A DNA stretch of 22,460 nucleotides from Mageeibacillus sp. UBA3781 (GCA_002368805.1 DFFH01000164.1:1-22460), one strand, 5' to 3'; counted from the stretch's first letter, positions 14,068-22,392 are shown. Numbers and translations: made by a program. Notes: a model not told the origin generated them from the sequence alone.

Positions 14068-16359
14068 TTACTGCTGTTTATTAAAGTAATTATCTGCGGC
14101 TTCTCCATAACAGTACAGTGCTTTGCCGAGATATCTGCCATGTTCAGACTCTGCAAACTGGGATGCAAGCAGAGCATATGACATCGAACTGGCCTTTACC
14201 GTAAAGCTCTCATCAGTTCCATTCCGCGACACTGTAAAAGTATGCTGCACACCAAGATCTTTGGCAATAATATTCTTTACATAGAGTGCATACTTGCCAG
14301 TTCCGATCTTAACCGCCTGCGCAGGCTGTCCATCCACAGTAAAGCTGTAATCACTGATCGGATGCGTGTCATCGATCTTAAACGTCAGTCTGAGCGTATT
14401 GATATACTGGAAATTCACATTCAGAGAAGCTCCCAGACAGCCCTCGACCTGCTTGTCGGTTTTTACTACACCATATTTATCAATTTTATCCTGCGAACAC
14501 TCAAAATTTGCAATATCAGGATAACTCTCGAACTGAGAACCATCATCATAGACAAAGAACTTAGCAACTGCCTCACAGTAACCCAGCAAGTAAGTTGCAA
14601 GATATTTCATCTCATCAGACGCATCCGAAGTGATAACATTTCTGATATACATGGCAACTGAATACCAGCACTCATTATTGTCATACGCTGAAGTACCATT
14701 CGGATGCACCAGTAGGATCGGTTCGTTATTTTCATTTACCACTTTGACAGCTATATATTTCCTGTAATCAAAGAGATCTACTGGAACACGGAAATAGAGA
14801 TTATCACCTTCCACAGCATCCGGAGAGGAGATCGGTGTTTCTTTTATGATCTCATTGGTGTTTGTATCCGTAAATACAACCTTCACATTCTGGCTATTCT
14901 CTTTGAGATAATCAGAGAATTCTATGCGGAACTGAAGTTCCAGACCTGCTCCGAATACAACATCACCTGCACAGATCGTCGCCTTGCCGACCGGCTCCCA
15001 AGCAGCAACGATGTAAATCTTACCTTCATGTACCGGTTCAGAAAAATCGAAGCGGCCGACTCTTTCTTTCGTATTGGTATCCGGATCGAAACTATACTCA
15101 TCCCATCCAAGGAATATATAACCTTCCTGAACCGGATCAGCCGGACGTGCTATCCTATCGCCTGTAGCAACATACATCACGGGATCTGTAACACTGACAC
15201 CATCACTGATCAGGACATACGTCAACAGCGCTTTGCAGTAATCACAGTGAGAATCTCCGTCCTCATCTTTATGTTCTTCACACGGAACGAGTTTCAGCCA
15301 CTTATAATTCATGATCTCCTCATAATCCGTGCAAAGAGTCACACCGGTGGCACTTTCTCCGTAACCGTTCGACACGTATGCTCTGTGCTTCTCCGGCAAA
15401 CCATATCCGCACGAATATGTCGCTTGGTTTTCGTCCATATCCGCCTGCATCAATGCTTTGGCATCAACAGAATTCTGGCCTGCCTGCGCGAATACCGTTC
15501 CGCCACTGATATCGATCAACACTGTATTAAGGTGTCTTGATTCGGAAAGCATTCCGCTTCCGATACCGGGACCTCCATCTCCACCGGTAGCAGTAACCTT
15601 TCCTCCGAGGATCTGAACCATATTACAAAGGCCGCCTCTTCCGCCGCCGATTCCTGCAGCGTAGTCGGCTCCGGTTGCCGTAACTGTTCCTCCGGAGATT
15701 CTTACTCCACATGCATTACTGCCATTACCTCCGCCGATTCCGGCTCCGCCGGCAGCTCTATAATAGGAATAACCAGAAACTGTACCACCTTTAATAATGA
15801 CAGCATCCGGCTGTTGAGAAGGATCTACATTGGCACCTGTGCCGATACCTGCACCACCATTTCCTGCGGCTGTAATGGAGTCTCCGCCACAAATAGTAAT
15901 AGCACCATTTGCTTGTCCTGCGTCTCCGCCAATACCTGCATTTCCCTGGCCAACATCAGTTACGATCAGGATGATGCCTATCGTGTTATAAATATCCGAG
16001 CCCCTGTATATCGTCAAAGAATTACCTTTATTGACCGATATACCCTTAAGTGGCTGCAGCGGCATAGTATTTGTCAGAACAAGTTTTACGTCGCCTTCCA
16101 CCACGATACGGTCGGATATCGTTAGATATTCAGTATTATCTGCCACATACCATCCGCGGGTAGCACCGGTATCCGTCAATTTCGTAGATTCTTCGGTAAT
16201 CACTTCGCATGTTTTGGTCTCCTTTGTACCGGATTTGCCTTCATGGAAGAAATTTACATCTTTCGTTTGAGATGAAGGATCAGCAAAAACCGAAGCCGGT
16301 ATGATCCCAATCACTAAAGCAATGCACACAAGAAGTGCAAGGAAACTCTTTTTCCTCAT
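14068..16359 (-). CDS. Large secreted protein with glycine-rich beta-helix and InlB-like repeat
   Basis: 763 residues. A signal peptide is cleaved near A26-D27 (ASVFA-DP). Residues about 130-300 are glycine-rich repeats of the type ISGGTVTATG...AGIGGG, a right-handed beta-helix often seen in carbohydrate-binding or adhesin-like surface proteins. Residues 363-375 hold HKDEDGDSHCDYC, an Asp/Cys motif frequent in clostridial surface proteins. Residues about 378-455 resemble an InlB-type B-repeat (PVQEGYIFLGW ... AAWEP). The C-terminal 300 residues are unfamiliar but contain two similar segments (566-602 and 725-759), each ending Y-x-E-A-x-x-x-F. There is no LPXTG motif, membrane anchor or S-layer repeat, so attachment is unclear. 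The promoter is at 16418-16445. Adhesion or polymer binding is inference. Confidence 0.85.
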   Translation of the reverse strand: MRKKSFLALLVCIALVIGIIPASVFADPSSQTKDVNFFHEGKSGTKETKTCEVITEESTKLTDTGATRGWYVADNTEYLTISDRIVVEGDVKLVLTNTMPLQPLKGISVNKGNSLTIYRGSDIYNTIGIILIVTDVGQGNAGIGGDAGQANGAITICGGDSITAAGNGGAGIGTGANVDPSQQPDAVIIKGGTVSGYSYYRAAGGAGIGGGNGSNACGVRISGGTVTATGADYAAGIGGGRGGLCNMVQILGGKVTATGGDGGPGIGSGMLSESRHLNTVLIDISGGTVFAQAGQNSVDAKALMQADMDENQATYSCGYGLPEKHRAYVSNGYGESATGVTLCTDYEEIMNYKWLKLVPCEEHKDEDGDSHCDYCKALLTYVLISDGVSVTDPVMYVATGDRIARPADPVQEGYIFLGWDEYSFDPDTNTKERVGRFDFSEPVHEGKIYIVAAWEPVGKATICAGDVVFGAGLELQFRIEFSDYLKENSQNVKVVFTDTNTNEIIKETPISSPDAVEGDNLYFRVPVDLFDYRKYIAVKVVNENNEPILLVHPNGTSAYDNNECWYSVAMYIRNVITSDASDEMKYLATYLLGYCEAVAKFFVYDDGSQFESYPDIANFECSQDKIDKYGVVKTDKQVEGCLGASLNVNFQYINTLRLTFKIDDTHPISDYSFTVDGQPAQAVKIGTGKYALYVKNIIAKDLGVQHTFTVSRNGTDESFTVKASSMSYALLASQFAESEHGRYLGKALYCYGEAADNYFNKQQ

Positions 16360-16417
16360 CTTCAGAAACCTCCAAATTACCCAATACCAAAACTTCTCAT
16401 AATGCTATTCTATTTCA

Positions 16418-16445
16418 TTTATATCAGGAAGTCTATTAAAAACAA
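16418..16445 (-). promoter_or_regulatory. Promoter of the surface-protein transcript
   Basis: On the minus strand TTGTTT (16445-16440), 16 bases and TATAAA (16423-16418) preceded by TGA give a -35, spacer and extended -10. Transcription would begin near 16411, about 50 bases before the ATG at 16359, which has GGAGG upstream. Confidence 0.55.
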
Positions 16446-16480
16446 AAAACAATTGATTTAATCGCAGATTTCCCCGAAAC

Positions 16481-16513
16481 AAAAAGAACAGGCTGGGAAA
16501 GCCTGTTCTTTTT
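16481..16513 (-). terminator. Bidirectional-looking terminator after the flavodiiron gene
   Basis: AAAAAGAACAGGCT (16481-16494) and AGCCTGTTCTTTTT (16500-16513) pair perfectly over 14 bases with a 5-base loop. It begins 23 bases after the flavodiiron stop and separates that operon from the surface-protein promoter. Confidence 0.9.
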
Positions 16514-16536
16514 GAAAAAGTTCATTTTTTGATTCT

Positions 16537-18330
16537 TTAACCGATCGGTTCGAAGTCGGCGGCACCGTGCTTACAAAGCGGGCATACGATGTCATCCGGG
16601 AGCTCGTCGCCTTCATAGACATATCCGCAGACCTTGCAGACCCAGCCCTTCTTCCCTTCCGTCTCCGGCTTCGGCTTGACGTTCTTCTGGTAGTAGGTGT
16701 ATGTCATGGTCTCCTTGTCGCTTAAGACACGGGCTTCCGTTACAGAGCAGATGAACATGCCGTGAGTGTCGAGATCGACATAATCTTCCACCTTCAGGGA
16801 CATGAAGGAATTGATGTACTTCGGCAGGAACACAAGACCGTTGTCCGAACGGAGGATATTCTCGCAGTCTGCAAACTTATCGACATTTCTTCCGCTCTGG
16901 AAACCGAAGTTCTCGAAGACTTTGAACGGGGCTTCGACGGACAGGCAGTTAACGTTCATGACACCGGTCTGCTTGATGACGTGGTGCGAATAGTTCTGCT
17001 TGTTGATCGTCACCGCGATACGGTTCGGCGTATTCGTCACCTGAGTGACCGTATTTACGATCAGTCCGTTGTCCTTCTTACCGTCATTGGAGGTAACGAC
17101 ATAAAGGCCATATCCGATATTAAAGAGAGCGGTCAGATCGTTCTTATTCGCAGTATCTTCCTTCTGTGCAAGGTAGTCCTGGCAGAGTTCTTTTGCCAGA
17201 GCATCGACCTGTGCCTTTGACTCGTCATTTAGAGCTGACATGATCTTGACGTTATTCTCTGTGTAGGTGATGTTCTTGCTCTTTTCAAGCATCGCCTTCA
17301 TGGTGCGGATCGCCTGCGGCGCCCAGGAACCGTTCTCGATCATGGCGATGGTCTTATTCTGGAACTGGCGCTCCGTGAGGTGATGGATGAATTCTCTCAT
17401 GAACGGGAATACATCCGCGTTATACGTTGTCGTCGCAAGAACGATTCTTCCGTAACGGAACGCATCCTCGACACACTCGGCCATATCTTCTCTGGCCAGG
17501 TCATTGACGACGACCTTCGGGCAGCCGTTCTCCTTAAGTTTGTTGGCAAGGAGCTCTACCGCAGCTTTTGTGTGGCCATATACGGACGTATAGAAGATCG
17601 CGATGCCTTCTGTCTCGACACCATAGGAAGACCATGTGTCATAGAGCTTCAGATACGGAGTGAGGTCTCCAGTCAGCACCGGTCCGTGCAGCGGGCAGAT
17701 CGTCTTGATTTCAAGACCTGCGGCCTTCTTCAGGACAGCCTGTACCTGTGCGCCGTATTTGCCGACGATACCGATATAGTAGCGGCGGGCTTCACAGGCC
17801 CAGTCTTCTTCGACATCGAGAGCTCCGAACTTACCGAATCCGTCCGCACTGAAAAGCACTTTGTCGAAAGTATCGTACGTCATGAGAACTTCCGGCCAGT
17901 GCACCATCGGTGCACCGACAAACTTCAGGACGTGCTTGCCGAGAGGAAGCTCATCTCCCTCACCTACAACGATCCGCCGGTCTTCGAACTCCGTTCCGAA
18001 GAAATTCTTCATCATGGTGAAGGCCTTCTGGGAAGAAACGATCTCGGCATTCGGATAGTTCTTCATGAAGTTTACGATATTGGCGGAGTGGTCCGGCTCC
18101 ATGTGCTGGACCACGAGGTAATCCGGAGCCTTGCCTTTAAGTGCTTTTTCCAGATTATCGAGCCATTCATGCGTGAAATTCTTATCGACCGTATCCATGA
18201 CCGCGACCTTATAATCCGAGATCACATAGGAGTTATACGCCATACCGTTCGGCACCACATATTGTCCTTCGAAAAGATCGATGTTGTGGTCATTTACGCC
18301 TACATACTTGATATCGTTACTGATAAACAT
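16537..18330 (-). CDS. fprA: Multidomain flavodiiron protein: diiron core, flavodoxin, flavin-reductase domain, rubredoxin
   Basis: A 597-residue oxygen (or NO) reductase. The metallo-beta-lactamase-like core (1 to about 240) carries the diiron ligands HMEPDH at 76-81, H144, D163 and H215. A flavodoxin domain (about 242-385) has the FMN loop TSVYGHT at 248-254. Residues about 400-545 resemble a flavin reductase domain, and the last 39 residues are a rubredoxin with C565, C568, C583 and C586. Having all four parts on one chain lets electrons pass from flavin and rubredoxin to the diiron site internally. It sits downstream of perR and reverse rubrerythrin in the same direction, so peroxide/oxygen control is expected. 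The ribosome site is AAGGGAAG. An AAAAGCACT copy lies at 17852 and another at 18139. Confidence 0.95.
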   Translation of the reverse strand: MFISNDIKYVGVNDHNIDLFEGQYVVPNGMAYNSYVISDYKVAVMDTVDKNFTHEWLDNLEKALKGKAPDYLVVQHMEPDHSANIVNFMKNYPNAEIVSSQKAFTMMKNFFGTEFEDRRIVVGEGDELPLGKHVLKFVGAPMVHWPEVLMTYDTFDKVLFSADGFGKFGALDVEEDWACEARRYYIGIVGKYGAQVQAVLKKAAGLEIKTICPLHGPVLTGDLTPYLKLYDTWSSYGVETEGIAIFYTSVYGHTKAAVELLANKLKENGCPKVVVNDLAREDMAECVEDAFRYGRIVLATTTYNADVFPFMREFIHHLTERQFQNKTIAMIENGSWAPQAIRTMKAMLEKSKNITYTENNVKIMSALNDESKAQVDALAKELCQDYLAQKEDTANKNDLTALFNIGYGLYVVTSNDGKKDNGLIVNTVTQVTNTPNRIAVTINKQNYSHHVIKQTGVMNVNCLSVEAPFKVFENFGFQSGRNVDKFADCENILRSDNGLVFLPKYINSFMSLKVEDYVDLDTHGMFICSVTEARVLSDKETMTYTYYQKNVKPKPETEGKKGWVCKVCGYVYEGDELPDDIVCPLCKHGAADFEPIG

Positions 18331-18358
18331 AGTGCTTCCCTTTCTTAACTAAAGAACT

Positions 18359-18385
18359 GGCGTCCGCATCTCTTCTGCGGACGCC
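18359..18385 (-). terminator. Hairpin between rubrerythrin and flavodiiron genes
   Basis: GGCGTCCGCA (18359-18368) and TGCGGACGCC (18376-18385) form a perfect 10-bp GC-rich stem. The following minus-strand bases (AGTTCTTTAG) are only a poor U-tract and the next gene starts 29 bases later without a visible promoter. Partial termination or mRNA protection that lowers or sets flavodiiron expression relative to rubrerythrin is likely. Confidence 0.5.
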
Positions 18386-18432
18386 CCTCATGCTTCTTTC
18401 TAGGTAGCGCCCTCTCCGGCGCCTTCTTCAGA

Positions 18433-19020
18433 TCAGCCGAAGTATCTGTCGAGAAGTCCCTTCAGTGCTTTTCCGTGACGGGCTTCATCTCTGGCCATCT
18501 CATGTACAGTGTCATGGATCGCATCGAGGTTATTCTTCTTTGCACAGGTTGCGAGCTCTGTCTTACCTGCTGTCGCGCCGAACTCACAGTCCACACGCCA
18601 CTTGAGGTTCTCCTTGGTGGATGCCTTCATGTTCGCTTCCAGATCAGATCCTAAAAGCTCAGCGAACTTCGCTGCATGCTCTGCCTCTTCAAATGCAGCC
18701 TTCTCCCAGTAAAGTCCGATCTCCGGATAGCCCTCGCGGTAAGCGATACGTGCCATGCAGAGGTACATGCCGACCTCGGAGCACTCACCGGTGAAGTTGG
18801 CCTTCAGCTGATCGAAGATGTACTTCTTATCCTCCTCGGAAATATCAGGATTATTCTTCACGGTCTCTGCATATACACCGAACTTATGCTCAGCTGCAAG
18901 ACCCATGTCTTCTTCCATTTTCTTAAATGCAGCCTTCTTTGCCTTACATACCGGGCACTCATCCGGTGCATCAGGCCCTTCGTAAACGTAACCACATACA
19001 GAACATACAAACTTTGTCAT
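18433..19020 (-). CDS. rbr: Reverse rubrerythrin (rubredoxin domain first)
   Basis: A 195-residue peroxide/oxygen reductase. The rubredoxin domain is at the N-terminus (C6, C9, C22, C25, in FVCSVCGYVYEG and ECPVCKAKK). It is followed by the ferritin-like four-helix domain with diiron ligands in EVGMYLCM, EAEHAAKF and ARDEARHGKAL. Domain order is opposite to the classical rubrerythrin and matches the oxygen-inducible reverse rubrerythrins of Clostridium acetobutylicum, which are under PerR control. The ATG at 19020 has AAGGAG nine bases upstream; a TTG two codons earlier is not needed. It starts 48 bases after perR, with no promoter between, so the two are probably co-transcribed. Confidence 0.95.
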   Translation of the reverse strand: MTKFVCSVCGYVYEGPDAPDECPVCKAKKAAFKKMEEDMGLAAEHKFGVYAETVKNNPDISEEDKKYIFDQLKANFTGECSEVGMYLCMARIAYREGYPEIGLYWEKAAFEEAEHAAKFAELLGSDLEANMKASTKENLKWRVDCEFGATAGKTELATCAKKNNLDAIHDTVHEMARDEARHGKALKGLLDRYFG

Positions 19021-19068
19021 ACTCAATTTCTCCTTGTCTGATTTGATTTGAAAAGCACTCCCCGCGCC

Positions 19069-19467
19069 TTATGCGCCGCGCTCTTCATTTTCTTTACTGC
19101 ACTTCGGGCACAGTCCGTCGAACTGGAGCGAATATCCTAAGATCGTATAACCGGAAGTATCAGAAAGCATATCGGCGAGGTCCTTGACCGGCATCACGAC
19201 ATCCGCGACGCGCCCGCATTCACTGCAGTGCACGTGATAGTGCGGGAAGGTCTGGTGGTCGAAGTGGTCGGCACCATTGTTGATACGGATGCGGAGCGCC
19301 TCACCGGAATCGGCAAGCTTGTTTAAAATACGATAGACGGTCGCGCGGGAGATCGACGGATAGGAGCTCTGCACTTCCGCGACGACTTCGTCGGCGGTGG
19401 GGTGATTGCACATCCGGATCAAGGTCTCGTGAACGATTCTTTTCTGAAGCGTATTTCTTTCCTGCAT
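19069..19467 (-). CDS. perR: Fur-family peroxide-response repressor
   Basis: 132 residues. The winged-helix N-terminus (about 1-75) contains the recognition region PSISRATVYRILNKLADSGE. The regulatory metal site has H22, D70, H76 and H78; the aspartate at 70 is the PerR-type residue, supporting PerR over Fur. Structural zinc cysteines are C81/C84 and C120/C123. It should repress oxygen-defence genes until peroxide oxidises its iron-ligand histidines. It is the first gene ahead of reverse rubrerythrin and flavodiiron protein, the same set that PerR controls in Clostridium acetobutylicum. Its promoter (19556-19584) has a palindrome in the spacer, suggesting autoregulation. Confidence 0.9.
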   Translation of the reverse strand: MQERNTLQKRIVHETLIRMCNHPTADEVVAEVQSSYPSISRATVYRILNKLADSGEALRIRINNGADHFDHQTFPHYHVHCSECGRVADVVMPVKDLADMLSDTSGYTILGYSLQFDGLCPKCSKENEERGA

Positions 19468-19555
19468 CCTGAAACTCCTGACATAGCGGTGTTATAGATC
19501 TTAGAACAGTCACCCGGGATCACTGTAAGTGTGTCCAAGTGCTTTTCTATTATTG

Positions 19556-19584
19556 ATACTACATCCTAATAAGGATTATGTCAA
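19556..19584 (-). promoter_or_regulatory. perR promoter with palindromic operator in the spacer
   Basis: On the minus strand a perfect -35 TTGACA (19584-19579), 17 bases and TAGTAT (19561-19556) form a good promoter. The spacer contains ATCCTAATAAGGAT (19563-19576), a 5-4-5 inverted repeat, exactly where a repressor would block polymerase. PerR/Fur-type binding is inferred; the site is not the classical TTATAATNATTATAA. The leader is about 80 bases and begins with the AAAAGCACTT word. Confidence 0.65.
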
Positions 19585-19612
19585 CATATTATTTCAAAAT
19601 TGGAAAACTTTT

Positions 19613-22321
19613 TCAGATGCTGATTTCCTGATACTTGATTGCGGCATACATGCGGATCGCATCGGCGGCGCGGTGCCCGACCGACTGGAGCATCTCTTTT
19701 TCCGGTTTCGCCGTAAAATATCCCTGGATCAGGTCGGCACCGAGCATGATGACCGTCATCAGTTCATCTTCTGTCTCGACTCCCTCGGCAAGAGCGAGGA
19801 TATCGTTGTCATGGGCAAAATCGATGATATCTTTCACGAAGTGCTGTTTCTGCGGACTGTCCTCGATCATGGCGATCAGTGAACGGTCGATCTTCACATA
19901 ATCCGGCTGATAGCGAAGAAGGTTCGAGACATTCGAATACCCTGTTCCGTAGTCATCGACCGCCGTCTTGATGCCCATCTTCTCACAGATTTCTTTCAGT
20001 TTATCGAGCGCCTCATCCGAGATCTCGCTGTGCTCGGTCAGCTCGACAACAATGGATTCCGGATGATCTTCCAGATACTCATCCAGAACGCGGATATCCT
20101 CTTCTTCGAGCATACATCCCGGGATCGAGTTGATAAAGATCTTCTTGCCGTCAGAAAGCTTCGATATATTCTTCTTCATCTCGGAGATCACGTTATGGAA
20201 TGTTGCCTTCTCCACATCGTAGAGGCGGTCATAGTATTCGGCATAGCGCAGGATCGACATCGGTGACATATATGGTGTGACATCCGCGCGCATCAGTGCC
20301 TCGTAGCCGTAGATCTTAACAGTGCGTACATCAATGATCGGCTGGAACTGATAGTAAAGCTTATTGTCATCGAGGATCTCGCTGACGAGGCGGGCCTCTT
20401 TCATCTCCTCCCCGCTCAGTTCGCGCTTGCCGAGGAGCTTCATATCATTTGCTTTATCCGTATTTTTCTTACTGATCGCAAGATTTACCAGGCGCTCGAT
20501 CTCCTCGGATGTCTTCGGGCTTCCGCTCTGTATTCCATAGAAAAGATCGATATCATACGGTGCTTCGGAATCGCTCATACGCTCACGGATCATCCGCATG
20601 AGTTTGTCCTTTTCCGCGAGCATCTCGCTGTCGTCCGGACTTCTTGTGATGCGGAGTGCGACCATCTCATCATTTCCGACGCGGAAACACATGCAGTTCC
20701 TGCTCGAAAAGACGTTTTCAAGGACACTGGCCATCGTAAAGATCGCATTGTCGCCTTCCTTACGGCCATAGTTCCCGTTGATACTGGCCAGATTCTTGAT
20801 ATCGACCGCCAGCGCTCCCATATATCCGCCGTTATTCTTCATCAGATGCAGGAGAGTCTCCGCTCTTTCGAGGAATCCCAGATAGTTCGGAAGTCCGGTA
20901 AGGCTATCCGTCGTAATACCGGTCTTGGCGATCTTATTACTGCCGATCAGCTCATCCGAGCGCTTGTAGCACTCGATGCCGCGGCTGACAGAACGAAGCC
21001 AAGCACGGTATTCCTGCGTGATGATCTTCTCTTTATCTCCGTAGCTTACCACCGCATATCCAAAGGTGCTCTCCTGATAATACAGCGGCATAAAGCAGAA
21101 CGCGGCCGGCTTTTCGCGCTTCTCATAAAGCTCCGGGAGCATCATCTTCTTATCAAAATATGTGTCCGCAAGGATCTTATCGTTTCCGTCCGAGCCACTC
21201 CGGATGACCTGCATGATCCGGTCCTCGAAGCCCTCTCCGGCTTCTCCAAGCTTCGGATTCAGGCACAGGCTGAAGCTCTCATATCCGCGGATATAATTCA
21301 GAGAGACGAAGATCGTGCTGATCAGTCCTGTAAAGGACGACTGCGCCAGAAGATCCTCATCCATCTGGTTCAATGGGGAGAACATCGATCTTAAGGACAG
21401 ATCGGTGTCCCAGCTGTCTCTGGTATAGTATCCGGGTTTGGCACTGTCGCAGTCACATCCGCAGCTTCCGCCGATAAACATATCCATATCGGATTCGATC
21501 TTCGGATCGGTTTTCCCTGTGATCAGTTCATGCACCCGTAGTGCGGCATTCTGTCCGAGATTATAGGAATCAAGCGCCGTCGATGTCAGCGGCACCGGTG
21601 CATGTCTTCCCTCCTGGTTGCAGTCACATCCGACGACCGCAATATCCTCCGGGATCGAAAGACCCTTCTCGACCAGACGCTTCGCCAGTCCCAGTGCCAT
21701 ATAGTCATTCGCGCATGCGACCGCTTCCGGGAGCTTGCCATCTCCACTAGTGAGGCTGTCCGCGAGGCTCTCGCCGCTGGTGTACCAGAAATCGCCGAAG
21801 AAGATTCGGTCTTCGTTGACCTCGATCCCGTGTTCCCGGAGCGCATCCTTATACGCATTGACACGCTGGATGGAGTGCGGATGCCAGGATTTCCCGGCAA
21901 GAAATGCGATATCCCGCATGCCGTGCTTCTCAATTAGATGCGAGATGACGGCCTTCTCGGGAGCATAGTTATCGATATGGATCGAAGGATAATACTTGCT
22001 TTCTTTATCTACGAAAAGCACCGGTCCGGTATAGTTTGCGCGCAGATCCTGCTCGATACGGTCCACCGCTCCCTCGGTCTGGATGGTATCCGCCATCACG
22101 ACCACGGCATCGAACTTATCGTAGGATACCAGACCGAAGATCGACGTCTCGCCGATACAGCGCGCCGGACTGTTCTGGTACTTGATATACATCGCAAACA
22201 TGCATACGTCGTAATCCCTGGCAAAAGCCTCCTTCAGGAAACCCTTGAGGAACCGCTCGTGATAGTATTCTTCGGGCTGACCGAGCAGCACCGCGATCCT
22301 TTTTCTACACATGTTCGACAT
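19613..22321 (-). CDS. LacI-type sensor fused to degenerate GGDEF and intact EAL domain
   Basis: 902 residues with no membrane segment. Residues about 6-285 have the periplasmic-binding-protein fold of LacI regulators (DIAFLAGK, ACANDYMALGLAKRL, IPEDIAVVGCD) but no DNA-binding head. A Cys-rich stretch GGSCGCDCD follows at 284-292. Residues about 310-450 look GAF-like. The GGDEF domain (about 470-625) has GNDEM at 549-553, so cyclase activity is probably lost. The EAL domain (about 645-885) keeps its catalytic set: E674, E760, D789-D790, K810, E846 and Q866. It should therefore hydrolyse c-di-GMP in response to a cytoplasmic small ligand, perhaps a sugar. The start lacks a clear ribosome site: TATAAT lies just before the ATG at 22321, and an ATG at 22312 is an alternative. 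Confidence 0.9.
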   Translation of the reverse strand: MSNMCRKRIAVLLGQPEEYYHERFLKGFLKEAFARDYDVCMFAMYIKYQNSPARCIGETSIFGLVSYDKFDAVVVMADTIQTEGAVDRIEQDLRANYTGPVLFVDKESKYYPSIHIDNYAPEKAVISHLIEKHGMRDIAFLAGKSWHPHSIQRVNAYKDALREHGIEVNEDRIFFGDFWYTSGESLADSLTSGDGKLPEAVACANDYMALGLAKRLVEKGLSIPEDIAVVGCDCNQEGRHAPVPLTSTALDSYNLGQNAALRVHELITGKTDPKIESDMDMFIGGSCGCDCDSAKPGYYTRDSWDTDLSLRSMFSPLNQMDEDLLAQSSFTGLISTIFVSLNYIRGYESFSLCLNPKLGEAGEGFEDRIMQVIRSGSDGNDKILADTYFDKKMMLPELYEKREKPAAFCFMPLYYQESTFGYAVVSYGDKEKIITQEYRAWLRSVSRGIECYKRSDELIGSNKIAKTGITTDSLTGLPNYLGFLERAETLLHLMKNNGGYMGALAVDIKNLASINGNYGRKEGDNAIFTMASVLENVFSSRNCMCFRVGNDEMVALRITRSPDDSEMLAEKDKLMRMIRERMSDSEAPYDIDLFYGIQSGSPKTSEEIERLVNLAISKKNTDKANDMKLLGKRELSGEEMKEARLVSEILDDNKLYYQFQPIIDVRTVKIYGYEALMRADVTPYMSPMSILRYAEYYDRLYDVEKATFHNVISEMKKNISKLSDGKKIFINSIPGCMLEEEDIRVLDEYLEDHPESIVVELTEHSEISDEALDKLKEICEKMGIKTAVDDYGTGYSNVSNLLRYQPDYVKIDRSLIAMIEDSPQKQHFVKDIIDFAHDNDILALAEGVETEDELMTVIMLGADLIQGYFTAKPEKEMLQSVGHRAADAIRMYAAIKYQEISI

Positions 22322-22392
22322 GATTATATTTTAATTCTTCTCTTATCAAATCGCAATTTTTTCAGACAACTATTCACAAATACTTTTCACTA

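Larger units (their letters stand above)
2882..19546. repeat. Dispersed 9-mer AAAAGCACT, 13 copies
   Basis: Copies in plus orientation start at 3188, 5331, 7918, 8939, 9097, 12051, 17852 and 19051. Copies as the complement AGTGCTTTT start at 2883, 7594, 18139 (within AAGTGCTTTT), 18464 and 19538. Seven extend to AAAAGCACTT, and a G or C usually precedes the A-run by one or two bases. Ten lie inside genes and read KAL, SAF or VLF depending on frame. Three are intergenic (before araC, before rubrerythrin, before perR). No copy lies between 12061 and 17851. Confidence 0.85.

Noticed and set aside
15590..15960. Tandem DNA repeat
   Set aside because: The repetitiveness comes from glycine-rich beta-helix codons and is imperfect at DNA level, so it is a protein repeat.
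17380..18348. 322-codon plus-strand frame opposite the flavodiiron gene
   Set aside because: It is antisense to strongly conserved diiron and flavodoxin motifs and has no domain of its own.
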